A stretch of DNA of 64,000 bases from Protopterus annectens (taxonomy: Eukaryota > Chordata > Ceratodontiformes > Protopteridae): positions 510,340,477-510,404,476 of the forward strand of contig NC_056745.1 of NCBI RefSeq assembly GCF_019279795.1, read 5' to 3'. Numbering within the stretch: the first letter of the stretch is position 1; each line of letters starts with the position of its first letter. Positions 21,501 through 32,384 of the stretch are shown piece after piece. The notes under the pieces were generated by a model, which worked only from the letters and a program-made list of their open reading frames with translations, did no database searches and was not told the origin of the DNA. Position numbers and translations under genes: made by a program.

Positions 21501-22620
21501 AGCCCATATGTAGTAAATTGGATAGCAGATTGGCTGAAAGACAGAACCCACACAGTGCGGACAGCAGGTAACTAATCAGAAAGCAGGAAAGTGATCAGCA
21601 TTGTCTCAAAGGACTTAGTGCTGGGACCTCTCCTTTTTGGGATTTACTTATCAGATCTTGCTTGGTGATTTCTAAAAAAAACCCCGAGTATCTTATCTTT
21701 TGAAAGCATTATGGAGGTACTTTATTCATTTGTTCTGGTTTGACCTCCAGTTTAGTTCTTTGGCTTTTTGGTTACTTCTCAGCTCTCCAAGTAGAGAACC
21801 AAGGCATCTGGCTAAGAAAGCATGAACTCTCCCTAATACTCTCTTGTAGTAGAAACGGGCTCAAATTAAATGGTAAAAAGTGTAGTATCATCACTTGGTG
21901 GACAGTGCCTTCTGTCATCATACTGTGTGATGAAGACACTTCTACAAAATGAAAATGTAGTTGGGGACCCAAGTACTTAGGTTGATAGCTCCCTCTCTTT
22001 TGACCATTGTGTAACAACGGTTGTCAGGAAATCCTTTTATTTAGCCCAGTTAATTTCCAAAGGGATATCATCAAGGTCTAAAGCGGTAATCATCTCTTGC
22101 ACTCTGCATCAGTGTTCCCTTTGGGACGTATCTCACCAATATATCAAACTATTAGACTCCAATGGTACTAACCAAAAAAAAATATCACCAGCCCCTGTGC
22201 TATCAAGGCAGTCTGAAAGCTATAGCCCTTTATCCATTGTCTTGTACACTTTTGAGAGGAGATCTGTCTTTCTAACTGAGCCATTAGAAACCTGATTGCC
22301 TGGACTGCCTGTTTGTTCACAATACTAATATCTCTACCAGTAGCAGAACCAGGGACCTAAATCTTCACTGACTGATAAATAGAATTATAACCCAGTGCCT
22401 CTGAAACCTCAGGAATAAATTTTCCCTGTATGTTAAGTGGTGTGATTCGCTATATTGTAAACAACGTAGATAACTGGATGAGTATCCACAAATGTACTCC
22501 AGGATTGACTACTATGGCCCACTTGGAGAAAGGAGGTGCTGCCCGAGGAGGTACTGGCAAGGTGAGAATAGGCATGACCCACAGTAACCTTGGAATATCT
22601 GTGATTCTATATTTCTTTGC
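21500..22620 (+). mobile_element. LINE-A copy 3, 5'-truncated
   Basis: The copy starts in the RT domain with WIADWLKDRTHTVRTAG (about 21,520-21,570), then VLGPLLFGIYLSDL, GLKLNGKKCSII (about 21,855-21,890), KSFYLAQLISKGISSRS and DNWMS…CTPG (about 22,465-22,505). These match the LINE-A consensus order. The GIPQG block is altered and stops are frequent. The 3' end merges with an L2-like tail at about 22,690. Confidence 0.8.
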
Positions 22621-22684
22621 TCTCTGAATTTCCAGCAGTTACATGTTTGAATGTTAACTTCCACAACAAAAGTAGTAATAGATT

Positions 22685-22805
22685 TATGTTCCTTGGGCCT
22701 TCACTGAAACTGGGTTCTGTCCAGTAGGACATCCTGATTAACAAAACGAAGCAAAAGAAAAGTAAGTAAAGTAATTAGTTAATCAATTAATTGATTGATT
22801 AATAA
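22685..22805 (+). mobile_element. L2-like LINE 3' tail
   Basis: The sequence GGGCCTTCACTGAAACTGGGTTCTGTCC followed by a GATTAACAAA block repeats the 3' end of the L2-like family seen at 12.4, 26.9, 42.7 and 45.9 kb. Only the terminal 100 or so bases are recognisable. Confidence 0.65.
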
Positions 22806-23640
22806 AATGTTACTTCATCAGTGGCCCAGTGCCTTTCACGTTTGTTTTATTTGCTGCTCCTTATTCCTAACATGGATGATAAACCACTGTGTGTGTTCCT
22901 TATACATTCATATTTAGATGAGTCTCTCTTTAGATACAAGAAGGTTTAACTGTGTCTAGCACTTTTGAAAAATCAGAGAGAGAGTGCAACAACTATTCCC
23001 CTGCATTAACGTCTGTTCTGATGAAGGCAGTAACTGGTAGGAAGGGTCTACTAAGTCCACGTTTAGTAGAAGCTATGGTGGTAGTTTATAAAATGAGTGT
23101 TAGAATGAAAATAAAAGTTAATGATTAACTTTTTCATGTAATTTAATTAGTCGTGACAATAAAGCTGTAGCTTGGCAGATTGAGAAAGCATTTATTGCTG
23201 CCATTCTAAAGAGAGCATGCTTGGTTTTATCTGACCTTTTGATGCTTACATTTAGCTAAATAAAACAAATTGCTAGGGTGAGCATGGAAGCCGTTAGCTG
23301 TACTAACTTTGAGGGAGGTTGTTGCATGACTAGAGATTAATACCATCGAAGTTTGTGGAGAATTTGTGCTCTATAAGTGAGTGTGAATGGTTGCCATTAA
23401 AATGTTGGTTTGAAGGTACTTTGCGAGGGATTAGAAGCTATTAGAACATGGTTACCCCTTCATAATGTGCATATCAAATTGGTGGGGTTGGTGACAGGAC
23501 TTTTCCAAGAACACAGCAGGTTGTTAATGCTTGTCCAAAATGTTTTAGGCTATTTGACAGTGTATTGCGGTGTGCTGAAGAGTATAAGTGGAGATTTTCA
23601 ATGTTTATGTGCTGTTCTAAATGCTTGAGAGGTAGGTGTG
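22806..23640. other. Unassigned sequence
   Basis: No coding or repeat family recognised. It ends where the inverted arm of the Penelope-like element starts. Confidence 0.4.
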
Positions 23641-23644
23641 ATTT

Positions 23645-24170
23645 ATTTTTTTTGCTATTTCTCACAAACAAATACACATTAAGCGCTTTCGTCAATAATC
23701 AGCCTTCTTCAGAATAACATTATGCTGCCTGTTCAAATCTTATATACAATTATACTAATTACCCCATTACATCATTTCCTTATCGAGCCACACAATGCAG
23801 GAAATACATCATCAGTGATATACATGCCAGAGATTAAAATACAGAAAGTTACCAAAAAGGTAATAATAGCCTGTCTATATATTTAAAACATTTTTTTATA
23901 TATATAAAATTTTTTCATATAATAGCTGTTTTAATTTTAAGAAAGGCAATAGAGGCATCTTTTCATTCAGACCAGGGGGAGAGTGTGCATTTAGTCTTAT
24001 CTGCCATTTCAATTCTAAAAATTCTAAATATTCCTCCACAGGTCCCCCCCTCTCCCCCAAATCCACTTGTTCAAGAATATAAAACCAAAAACTGTGATTG
24101 CTATTAATATTAATATGCTTATACAGGGCATTATTAACATTTCTAAAAGAGTAAATGGACATTTTAGAGC
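23645..24170 (-). mobile_element. Penelope-like element, inverted arm encoding the protein C terminus
   Basis: This segment is the reverse complement of 24,650-25,135 at high identity (shared GTAATAATAGCCTGTCTATAT, ATACATGCCAGAGATTAAAA and CACATTAAGCGCTTTCGTC). Its minus strand holds an 88-codon open frame (24,162-23,896) with SNHSFWFYILEQVDL and WQIRLNAH-PGLNEK motifs. That is the end of a Penelope GIY-YIG domain, uninterrupted here but frameshifted in the direct copy. Inverted LTR-like repeats beside the main body are typical of Penelope-like elements. Confidence 0.85.
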
Positions 24171-24181
24171 CCTATTAGGGA

Positions 24182-24910
24182 ATGTGGATGAACATCAACA
24201 AGATGAAAGCAAGTAATACAGATAATAGTTTTGCTCGTGGACTAATACTTACCTACTCGTATAACTTTGAGGATATAAGGTATGTGGTAAATAAATATTG
24301 GAAGATTTTTGAGAATGATTTAGGTGTCTTGGAGAAACTAGGTGTAAAACCTACCATAATTTATAAGAAAAATATTTCAATAAAAGGACTCCTGGAAAAG
24401 GAGAAGATTTACATACAGGGAGGGGGGTACATATAAATGTGGTAGATGTCCTCAGTGCCCTTATATGATGAATACTGATAGATTTAGGTTGGATAACTAT
24501 GGATTTATCAAGAACAGAAAGAAAATTTATTGTTATACTAAAGGGGTGGTCTACATTGCAGTATGTAAGAACTGTAAAAGTTTTTATGTAGGGAAAACAA
24601 AATATGCCTTCAGGCATAGGGTATATCAGCATATATATGATATCAAGTAAAGAAATGTTAATTCATGTATAAGCATATTAATATTAATAGCAATCACAGT
24701 TTTTGGTTTTATATTCTTGAACAAGTGGATTTGGGGGAGAGGGGGGGGGGAACCTGTGGATGAATATTTAGAATTTTTTAGAATTGAAATGACAGATAAG
24801 ACTAAATGCACACTCTCCCCCTGGTCTGAATGAAAATATGTCTCTATTGCCTTTCTTAAAATTAAAACAGCTATTTATTATATGGAAAAAATTTATATAT
24901 ATACATTTTT
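24182..24910 (+). pseudogene. Penelope-like protein: RT tail, CxxC linker and GIY-YIG endonuclease
   Basis: The frame opens at 24,182 with the end of the RT domain (ILTYSYNFEDI…KPTIIYKKN). A G-run frameshift follows near 24,420, then KCGRCPQCPYM (24,438-24,470), the cysteine linker of these proteins. Next come VVYIAVCK (GIY half) and FYVGKTKYAFRHR (YIG half, 24,549-24,635). A stop at 24,648 and a frameshift at a second G run (about 24,735) break the C-terminal block EQVDLGERGG. Penelope enzymes use this GIY-YIG nuclease with an RT related to telomerase. The RT core is missing, so the copy is 5'-truncated. Confidence 0.85.
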
Positions 24911-25180
24911 TTTAATATATAGACAGGCTATTATTACCTTTTTGGTAACTTTTTGTATTTTAATCTCTGGCATGTATATCACTGATGATGTATTTCCTGC
25001 ATTGTGTGTCTCGATAAGGAAATTATGTAATGGGGTAATTAGTATAACTGTATATAAGATTTGAACAGGCAGCATAATGTTATTCTGAAGAAGTCGGATT
25101 ATTGACGAAAGCGCTTAATGTGTATTTGTTTGTGAGAAGTTGTCAGTAAATTTATTTTTTATACTTTGGTCTCGTGGTGT
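24650..25180 (+). mobile_element. Penelope-like element, direct LTR-like arm
   Basis: This is the arm complementary to 23,645-24,143. It holds the frameshifted protein end, then a non-coding tail. At 25,086-25,118 lies CTGAAGA … GAC GAAA GCGC, matching the core of a hammerhead ribozyme (see findings). Sequence beyond 25,135 (GTTGTCAGTAAATTT onward) has no partner in the inverted arm. Confidence 0.75.
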
Positions 25181-26465
25181 TGGACTATTCCTGCTACTTT
25201 ATTTTTTTATCAGTTATTGTTGTTCTAAGTTTCGTTTTTTTGCCATTTAATTAGCAGATAAAATGTCTCCCAGCCATGTGCTTCAGACTCCTAGTGTTAT
25301 CCAAGCATGAGAGTGAAATCTACTACAAGTCTTATAAGAGTAAAAAAAGCATGCAGTTTCTAGCATTATTTTATGTAACTGAGCACCATCCTGCCATTTC
25401 CTGACAAATAAGCTACAATCCCAGTGTAATGTTGACACACCCCTTCCCTCAGGGTAGTCACACCCTTTTTACCAAGCCATATGCAGAAAACCAGTTTTAA
25501 ATACCAAATGACATGATAGGGAGTCCTGTGCAAGGGTTCCATTCCTTATCCCCATGCAGTGTTCCGCTGGCATAAGCCCAAATATTTGTCTTGCTCTTAA
25601 TTTTTTTCTTTCATCCTTTTCCTGTATCCGTTCAACACATCCTTAGTGATAGAGTGCAGTGTAGTAAGTATGTAGAAAAATAACTGAATTAAATCAGGGG
25701 GTCCTCAGAATCTCTGAGGTTTTAGATGCTTTGACGAACATTTATAGAGCTTTTTTCTGTGAACATTGATACAAAGATAACCTGAACAAAAACAAGAAAT
25801 AAATAAGTTGTGCCCAATGCTTAATATTTAAAGTTGAAAAATGGTAGTTATCAATAAACTGGGTAGTAGTTACTTATAAACCGACAACTTGTGAGGAGAC
25901 GATTCGTATCTTGAATAAGTGCCCGTCTTCCACCTCCTGCCCAAAACGAAAGTTCACTTCTGTTTACCATCTAATGGAGGATGAGAATGAAAGTGAAAGT
26001 GCTGCTGTCCTATGTCTACCCAAACTCCAAAAGGCACACCTTGTGTGTACCTTTCTGATATCAGATGGGACGAAGCTGAAAGCACAGATAGAACACAGTA
26101 ACATATTTAAGTGTTTGCTGCTGTCAGAGCTACATGTGCAGCATGCTTTCTTACCCCTACCCCCAAAGGATTAGCCACATGTATATACAAGTAGTTGGTC
26201 CTAGACAGTATACTTCCCATAGACGAGCTGAGTGACTTTCTGTGCACACCTTTGAGGTCTAATTTTGAGTAATGTTAAAGAAATAATTACCAAACTGTCA
26301 CCAGCTCCCACGTTAGCTATAGTGATCTACTGTGCACACCCCTGATGTTTGACTGTGAGGAAAATTAAAACAAATAATAATGGCCACTGTGCCTGCAGTA
26401 CATACTCAAATGATAGCAATCTTCTGCACCCATAACTAAATGGAGTCTGTTTTAGAATAACACAC
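25181..26465. other. Mostly unassigned; one diverged tandem pair
   Basis: Two stretches at about 26,230 and about 26,320 share GTGCACACC, TGAGGTYT and AAATAAT blocks (unit about 90 bp). They lie just upstream of the long LINE-A copy and could be 5' untranslated monomers. The rest shows no recognisable feature. The open frame at 25,911-26,174 has no known relatives that I recognise. Confidence 0.4.
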
Positions 26466-26469
26466 ACAA

Positions 26470-26930
26470 ATACACGAAAACATACTTGGAGGCTCTAAAT
26501 AAAAATCTGCAAAAGCAACAGAGACCTCCAAAGCAGACATCCAAGCAACCTCCACCCCCAACACAAACCATGAAACACATACTTTACAAAATCAAAGTGC
26601 CACGCAATCACAGCCCTGAAGGCAAAATAACATACCCAACACACTAGTAATAGGTGACTCTATAGTCAGGCACACTGATGTCCCACTCACTAGGCTGCAT
26701 GAGAAGGTTACTGTTAGTTGCCTGTCGGGTGCCAGGATCCGCCACGTAACACAAGCACTCAGGTCACTCCAGAACAAGTACAAATATGACTGTAATTGTC
26801 CATGTTGGTGTGAATGACCTGAGCCATACCTCCCTGGACTACATGAAAAGAGACATGGAGGAGTTCTCTGATCAAGTAGCTCAGGCCAATATGATCCTGA
26901 CCATGCGTAGCATCCTGCCCTCACCAAGAA
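26470..26930 (+). pseudogene. LINE-A copy 4, ORF1 part 1 (SGNH esterase domain)
   Basis: The frames give IGDSIVRHTDVPL (about 26,650), SCLSGARIRHVTQA (about 26,720-26,760) and VIVHVGVNDLSHTSLDYMKRDMEEF (26,788 on). These are the serine, glycine and asparagine blocks of SGNH hydrolases, known from ORF1 of some CR1-like LINEs. A frameshift lies between the last two blocks. ORF1 is cut at about 26,930 by an L2-like LINE. It resumes at about 28,340 with the histidine block. Confidence 0.8.
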
Positions 26931-28337
26931 TTTATTTTATTTATTTATTTATTTTACATTTGTTAACCGGGCTAGTCCAACTGGATACATGTTCATTTTC
27001 AGTGGAGGCCCGAGGAGAAAAGCTCCACTAACTACTACTTAACAAGTTAAGAATATACCAAGTTATACAATAAAAAAACATTAGCTTAAGCTTCTTTCAG
27101 GCAATCTAAGTATCTGAGTACAATGTGAGGCTTAGCAGGAATCTAGGTTAGATGATTTACTAGGTTATGATATTTTTACCATAGACATAAGTAGCAAAAT
27201 CTAGAAATATGTATAAATAAAGAGGGATAGACGGAAGCATTTGTTAGAGGGGAAAGTGAAGTATGCTAGAGTAATGACGAAGATGAAAGATAGGTCAGGT
27301 GAAAGTAAAGGAGGGAAAAAAAGCGAGAGAGAAAGGTTACCCAGGGTTATTGCAAGAGCATAGCCAGTGGTTGTTTAGGTAGAGTTTTAGATTGGTTTTA
27401 AATAGTGGAATAGAAGTCAGTGATGTGATGTCTGGTGGGAGTTGATTCCATATTTTGCCAATTGAGTTGGAAAATGTGGAGTCACCTGCTACATTATTTG
27501 ATCTAGAAGTTTTTATCAGTGTTTTGTTAAAGGAACAAAGATTCCTCATATTGTGATAGGGCTTTATGAGGGTGAAGAGCATTGGTGTGTTTTCAGGGTG
27601 ATAAAGGACTTTATGGGCAATAGTGAGTTGATAGTATTGTATGAGGTGGGGTAGTTCCAGCCACCCTAGTTTTGTAAGATTCAAACAATGGTGAGTTCTG
27701 TATGGAGAGGCAGTGGCAAATCTGGCGATGTTGTATGATGTGGCTAGTTTATTGAGGTTGTACTTAGAAAGATTAGTGTATATAGAGGAAGCATATAATA
27801 GGGTAGAGATTAAGTGGGTTCTAGCTATAATAGTTCTAGCTTCAGGAGTTAAGAAATATTTGATTCTATAGAGAGAACCAAGTTTCCTGTTAGTTGTTTT
27901 TATAGTGGAGTTGATATGAAAGTCAAATTTTAGTTGGTTGTCAATAGTAATACCCAGTAGTTTAGTCGTTTGGTCTGGAGCGATAAGTGTGCCATTGTTA
28001 GATGTAAGTGTGAAATCAATAGAGGGAGATAGGTGAGTGGGTGGAAAGAGCAGAAGTTTGGTTTTCTTGGGGTTCAGGAGGAGACGGTGGTTAGAGAACC
28101 ATTGCTCAATGGTGGTGAAGGTGTTTTGTGTTAGTGAGTGAAGTTCAGTCTGGGTTGTGGCAGAGCAAATGATGGTTGTGTCATCAGCATATTGAATACA
28201 AGTAGATAGAGGAGTGGCTAGATGCAGATCATTTATAAAAATGGAAAACAGAAGAGGACCTAAGATGGACCCTTGAGGGACTCCTATAGAGGTGGGGAGA
28301 AGATCAGAGAGATGGTTATCCCAGAGAACCATGGTAT
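26930..28337 (-). mobile_element. L2-like LINE inserted in LINE-A ORF1
   Basis: The element lies antisense within LINE-A copy 4. Its 3' end is at about 26,930, with ATTT/TTTA repeats and the complement of CCGGTTAACAAATGT (26,957-26,971). Its 5' truncation point is near 28,337. The LINE-A frame on either side (SILPSPRI … INFNNWLSFW) is continuous in the copy at 49.4 kb, which proves the insertion. It is the best-preserved member of its family in the window. Confidence 0.9.
27337..28332 (-). CDS. L2-like LINE reverse transcriptase, C-terminal part, uninterrupted
   Basis: This open frame of 331 codons begins at the 5' truncation, so it is a fragment. It carries GVPQGSILGPLLFSIFINDL, then the catalytic block YADDTTI at about residue 49. 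Next are LLLNPKKTKLL and KLLGITIDNQL, and a long C-terminal region ending in WNQLPPDI…HWLC. This is the RT palm, thumb and C-terminal domain of an L2/CR1-group LINE. The native start, endonuclease and N-terminal RT motifs are missing, so it cannot act alone. The lack of stops suggests a fairly recent insertion. The listed start is the first possible codon, not a natural start. Confidence 0.85.
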   Translation of the reverse strand: MVLWDNHLSDLLPTSIGVPQGSILGPLLFSIFINDLHLATPLSTCIQYADDTTIICSATTQTELHSLTQNTFTTIEQWFSNHRLLLNPKKTKLLLFPPTHLSPSIDFTLTSNNGTLIAPDQTTKLLGITIDNQLKFDFHINSTIKTTNRKLGSLYRIKYFLTPEARTIIARTHLISTLLYASSIYTNLSKYNLNKLATSYNIARFATASPYRTHHCLNLTKLGWLELPHLIQYYQLTIAHKVLYHPENTPMLFTLIKPYHNMRNLCSFNKTLIKTSRSNNVAGDSTFSNSIGKIWNQLPPDITSLTSIPLFKTNLKLYLNNHWLCSCNNPG

Positions 28338-28339
28338 AG

Positions 28340-28530
28340 AGAAAAAATTATCAATTTCAACAATTGGCTAAGTTTCTGGTGTCATTCAAAGGGAATCCAG
28401 TGTCTCAGCCTGGGATGACATGCTCGACAAGCCATGCTGCTTTGCTAGAGGTGGCTTGCACCTGTCACCCTTAGGCTTTCGAATACTGGTCAAGGCACTT
28501 GCTACCCCATAGTGCCTTTTTTAGGCAAGG
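28340..28530 (+). pseudogene. LINE-A copy 4, ORF1 part 2 (histidine block)
   Basis: The frame resumes with KIINFNNWLSFWCHSKGIQ and WDDMLDKP, then GGLHLSPLGFRIL (about 28,452-28,490). The usual DGLH catalytic Asp-His pair has become GGLH, so the Asp is lost. ORF1 ends at a stop close to 28,513, where the ORF2 frame is already open. Confidence 0.75.
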
Positions 28531-31120
28531 CTCAAAAGACAAACCCACCGCCGTAAATAGCACAAGTAACAAAAAGCTAAGGGTAATGCTACTCAATGCC
28601 AGAAGTCTAAACCTCAAAATGTACGCACTCAAGGCACTCCTCAGTATGGAGGAAATAGATATATGTGCAGTAACAGAAATCTGGTTTAAGGCTCCAGAGA
28701 GCACCCCAGCACTACCAGGCTACAACTCATACCATACATTTCAGTCACAAAACCCAGACCGAAATGCAAAAGGTGGGGGAGTATCCATATTCATCAAGGA
28801 TACCCACACCTCCAGGTTAGTGGCACAGCACGATGCTTCAGAGATCATCCATGTGCAACTAACAACGAGCAAAACTGCTATTCAAATTGTAGCTTGCTAC
28901 AGATCACCCACCATGTCCCAGGACCCCCACTCCGCATTCCTGGAAACACTGGGAAACATAGGTCCTACCAAACACCCTGATATTGGGTGATTTCAATTAC
29001 CCAAACATTAAATGGGAGAACTACTCAAGTACAAACTCCCTTGACCAACATTTCCTAGAATTTATAAACTCAAATTCCCTGGATCAACTGGTCAACACCC
29101 CCACCGGAGGTGACAACATAGTGGACCTGGTCATCACCAACATGGGCGACCGGTGTTCCACACCAGAGGTCAACCCCTCGCTGGTTAGTTCTGACCATAA
29201 ACTAATTACTCTGGATATCCACATTCCGCCACCACCCCCGGTCAAAAAAAAACACAGTGAAAAACTTTTCAAAAGCAAACTTCACGTTACTTAAGACAGA
29301 GATGGAAAGTTTCAAAGCCCCCATGCTAAAGGATAACGCTGTCCAAGCTGCAAAATCCTTTACTAATGCACTCTGCGGGCACCTACAAGAATGCATGGAT
29401 CGTGCTATCCCAAACAAAACCAAGACTCACTTCTCCAAGAAAAGGAAACCAGTCTGGTGAACCCCTGCCATAAGCAAGCAATACAATAGAAGGAGGAAAC
29501 TAGTACAGAAAAGAGTAAAATCCCAAGAAGGGAAGGCATCCCTCATCAGTATCCGCAAGAGGCTACGTTCCCTCATAAAATCATCCAAGGCTAGCTTTGA
29601 AAGAAAAATTGCCATGGACTCCAAAGATAACCACAAGGCATTCTTTAGCTATGTCAAGAATCTAAGTGGCAATTCTCAGATCTGCTCGGAGTTAGTGCAG
29701 AATGGCACAAAATACACTGAACCGACTGATATAGCCAACATCCTGGCAGACAGGTTCAGTGCAAACTTCGCCCCCTCTCACCCCCAAAAAGGCCCATAAC
29801 TATATCAGAAGAATGTAGTGCCCCTGAAATCACAGACACTCAGGTTAAAACAGCCCTCTCCAAAGCCAAAACACAGCATCAATGGGACTGGACGGTGTCC
29901 CAGGCTGCATCCTCCATGAGCTCAAAGATGAACTCTAACCCCTCACCTAAACACACTGTTTAAACTCTGCCTCTCCACAGGCTACATGCCCACAGAGTGG
30001 TGCACAGCAATGGTTATTCCGCTCTACAAAGGTGGAACCACAACAGACTCCGGGAACTATCGCCCTGTAAGCCTGACTAGCTTGGTCTGCAAAGCTATGG
30101 AGAACATCATCATGGATCTCCTTAAGAGACATTGGGAGCCTCCAAACACTAGACCCTACCCAGTTCAACTTTAAGGGCATGTCATGCCTCCTAAACCCGG
30201 TGGACTTCTTTGAGACAGTTACCAAGACTATAGACGAGGAAAAGGTGGTCCACACAGCCTACCTAGACCTTGAAAAGGCCTTATAGACAAGCTCACCAGC
30301 CTGAACATAAAGCCCTATGTCACAAGATGGGTTGCAGGCTGGCTCATGGACAGAACCCACATGGTAAGAGTTGCGGGAGCTAGGTCTGACTCTAAACTGG
30401 TTACAAGTGGCATTCCCCAGGGCTCAGTCCTAGGACCCTCCTGTTCGGCATATACGTCTCTGAGGTACAGGCAAGCACAGGAGGACTATGTCTGACCAAG
30501 TTCACAGATGACTGCAAACTAGGGGCTATAATTGACTCTCTGGCTGAGACAAGCATCCTCCAAAAGGGTCTCACTGAGACAGATACCTGGTGTCAAAACC
30601 ATGGCCTCAAGCTAAATGCCAAAATGTGCATAGTCATCCCCTTTGGAAAAAATAAAGTACCCACAAACTACCACATAGTTGGTAGCCCCCAAAATATGGA
30701 AGACATAATAAGGGATCTGGGGACCCAAATAGATAGTAACCTCTCCTTTGATAATCACATTGCCAAAGTGGTTAGAAAATCCTATGTGGCCCACCTAATC
30801 ACAAAAGGGTTTGCATCCAGATCGAAAGAGGTCATTGGGCCCCTCTACACATCACTCATCAGACCCATCATAGAGTACACTGCCCTATTTGGGATGTACC
30901 TTACAAGACACCTGCAACAACTGGAAAGACCACAGAAGTACCTCACCAAGAGGATCACTGGCCTCAAGCAGATGCCCTATGCAGCTCGACTGAAGAAACT
31001 CCAGCTGTACTCTGTTGCATACCGCCTACTCAGAGGTGATGTCTGCCTGACATACAAGGCCATGTCCAATGCAGAATTGATGGACATGCTCCACCTAAAG
31101 AAAATAATATCCCCTTGAGC
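28530..31120 (+). pseudogene. LINE-A copy 4, ORF2 (AP endonuclease and reverse transcriptase)
   Basis: The endonuclease begins with LRVMLLNARSLN (28,579). It includes VTEIW, IVACYRSP, ILGDFNYPNIKW (across a frameshift at about 28,985) and SSDHKLITLDI (about 29,187-29,220). The linker has PVW-TPAI and SYVKNLSGNSQI. RT blocks follow: WCTAMVIPLYKGGT (29,998), YRPVSLTSLVCKAME, LDLEKAL and SGIPQGSVLGP (about 30,408). FTDDCKLG (about 30,500) replaces FADD at the catalytic site. LERPQKYLTKRI and CLTYKAMSN come last. Several frameshifts and stops are present, including one just after VW. A deletion in the AFDTIPHS block removes part of motif A. Confidence 0.85.
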
Positions 31121-31445
31121 CACATGCTCCAGGGATCTAAACCTCACTACAACTATAAATAGGACATGCTGGAGGGATAGATTCCTGTCCCAGAGACTTC
31201 CCATTGCTGTGGAACAAGATTCCAATCTACATTGGGCAGAGCTCCTCACTAACCCTCTTCAAGAGAAACCTTGATGAGTGGATGGGAAACAAAGTTTACC
31301 CCAGGGATTACTTCAATGGCTGTGCTGGGCAGAGGCACAGGGAACTAATCTAAGGGGGCGACGAAAGCCAACACATTCCGGCTAGGCTTATAAATGCCTT
31401 TGGGCAGATAGCCTAGTACCTACCTACAAACCTAAGTGGAGTGCA
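31120..31445 (+). mobile_element. LINE-A copy 4, ORF2 end and 3' UTR
   Basis: Continues from the stop at 31,118 with out-of-frame CTERM wording (CWRDRFLSQR-type, about 31,170-31,200; NLDEWMGN, about 31,270). The 3' untranslated end follows with GGCTAGGCTTATAAATGCC and AGCCTAGTACC, shared with copies 1, 5b and 7. Together with 26,470 onward it gives a near full-length element of about 3.6 kb without the L2 insertion. Confidence 0.8.
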
Positions 31446-31859
31446 AGGCAAGGCCCTTACTAACCGTTGTCAAAATCCACTTATACAGCTAGCAGTAGTG
31501 GCCTCCAGAACCTCTGGGGTATAAATGCTCAGATTTTATATCTTTTTATTGAAAGAAAATGATTAATTTATTTCTGATAAGATTTTTTGTATGTGCCCCA
31601 CCCATCGATATTTAAACACGTGCACACACACACACGCACACACACTCTGACAGTGCATGTTTACCTATAGCCAAATTGCAGGAACATCGTTTCACCCATG
31701 GTTTGTCTTTGAAGAGACTGAGAAGACATGCATACTCCATACAGATGGAGGCCTAACCAAGAACTCAAGCAGAGAACATAGAAATGTATGAACAATACCA
31801 GGCAAGCAGTCCTGAGGACCACAAGATTCCTTGTCATGTACACCTTTAAGTTGGCACTT
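31446..31859. other. Unassigned sequence with short (CA)n
   Basis: Contains a short CACACA tract at about 31,622-31,646 and no recognisable gene or repeat family. It separates LINE-A copy 4 (+) from older LINE-A copy 5a (-). Confidence 0.45.
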
Positions 31860-32384
31860 AAAAGTTCAAGTCTCCATTTTCAAGCACTTGATACTTGCCT
31901 TCAAAACTGAGCAGAGCTGTACATGACAATCCTAGTGTACATTTGTGTCTATCCACCCAATCATCAATACTAGCCCTAAGTATAGTAACAGGTAGTACTT
32001 TATTTGACCTGTAGTGGTAACTTATTATGTAGGCTATGAACACATTGAGTTAGGAACCCATCACTCCAGCAAGTCTTGTTTTATTTGCTGGTGTTTGTAG
32101 AGCCACTAGTTTTTGCAAAGAAAAGAGAAGGACAAATAGGATTGTGTTTTTTACGGCTAAAACGCAAGACATGGGTCACCTCAGAACAGCCTGGAGGCTA
32201 CTGAATATTGAGACGTGTGTTAATCCCGCCAGATTGTTGAAAGATGTAAGGCTTTTGATTTTCTTGGTACTGTATCTTTGGGGCCTTCCAAGTTGAATAT
32301 GCTTCTATTTATACATGCAAAATGGGACATTGTATTCAATAATGGATCTGATCAGGGAACAGTACAGTGGCAGGATGACTTATT
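31860..32384 (-). mobile_element. LINE-A copy 5a (older), 3' part
   Basis: On the minus strand the sequence gives CSLIRSIIEYNVPFCMYK (about 32,370-32,305) and DDWVDRHKCTLGL (about 31,965-31,925). These are the C-terminal blocks of LINE-A ORF2. The preceding part of the same copy lies at 35,444-35,600, separated by the younger copy 5b. Confidence 0.75.

Noticed and set aside
28499..28990. ORF starting at 28,499 taken as a natural LINE-A ORF2 start
   Set aside because: The codon there is TTG inside the ORF1 end; the true start is more likely the ATG in the VMLLNARS block.
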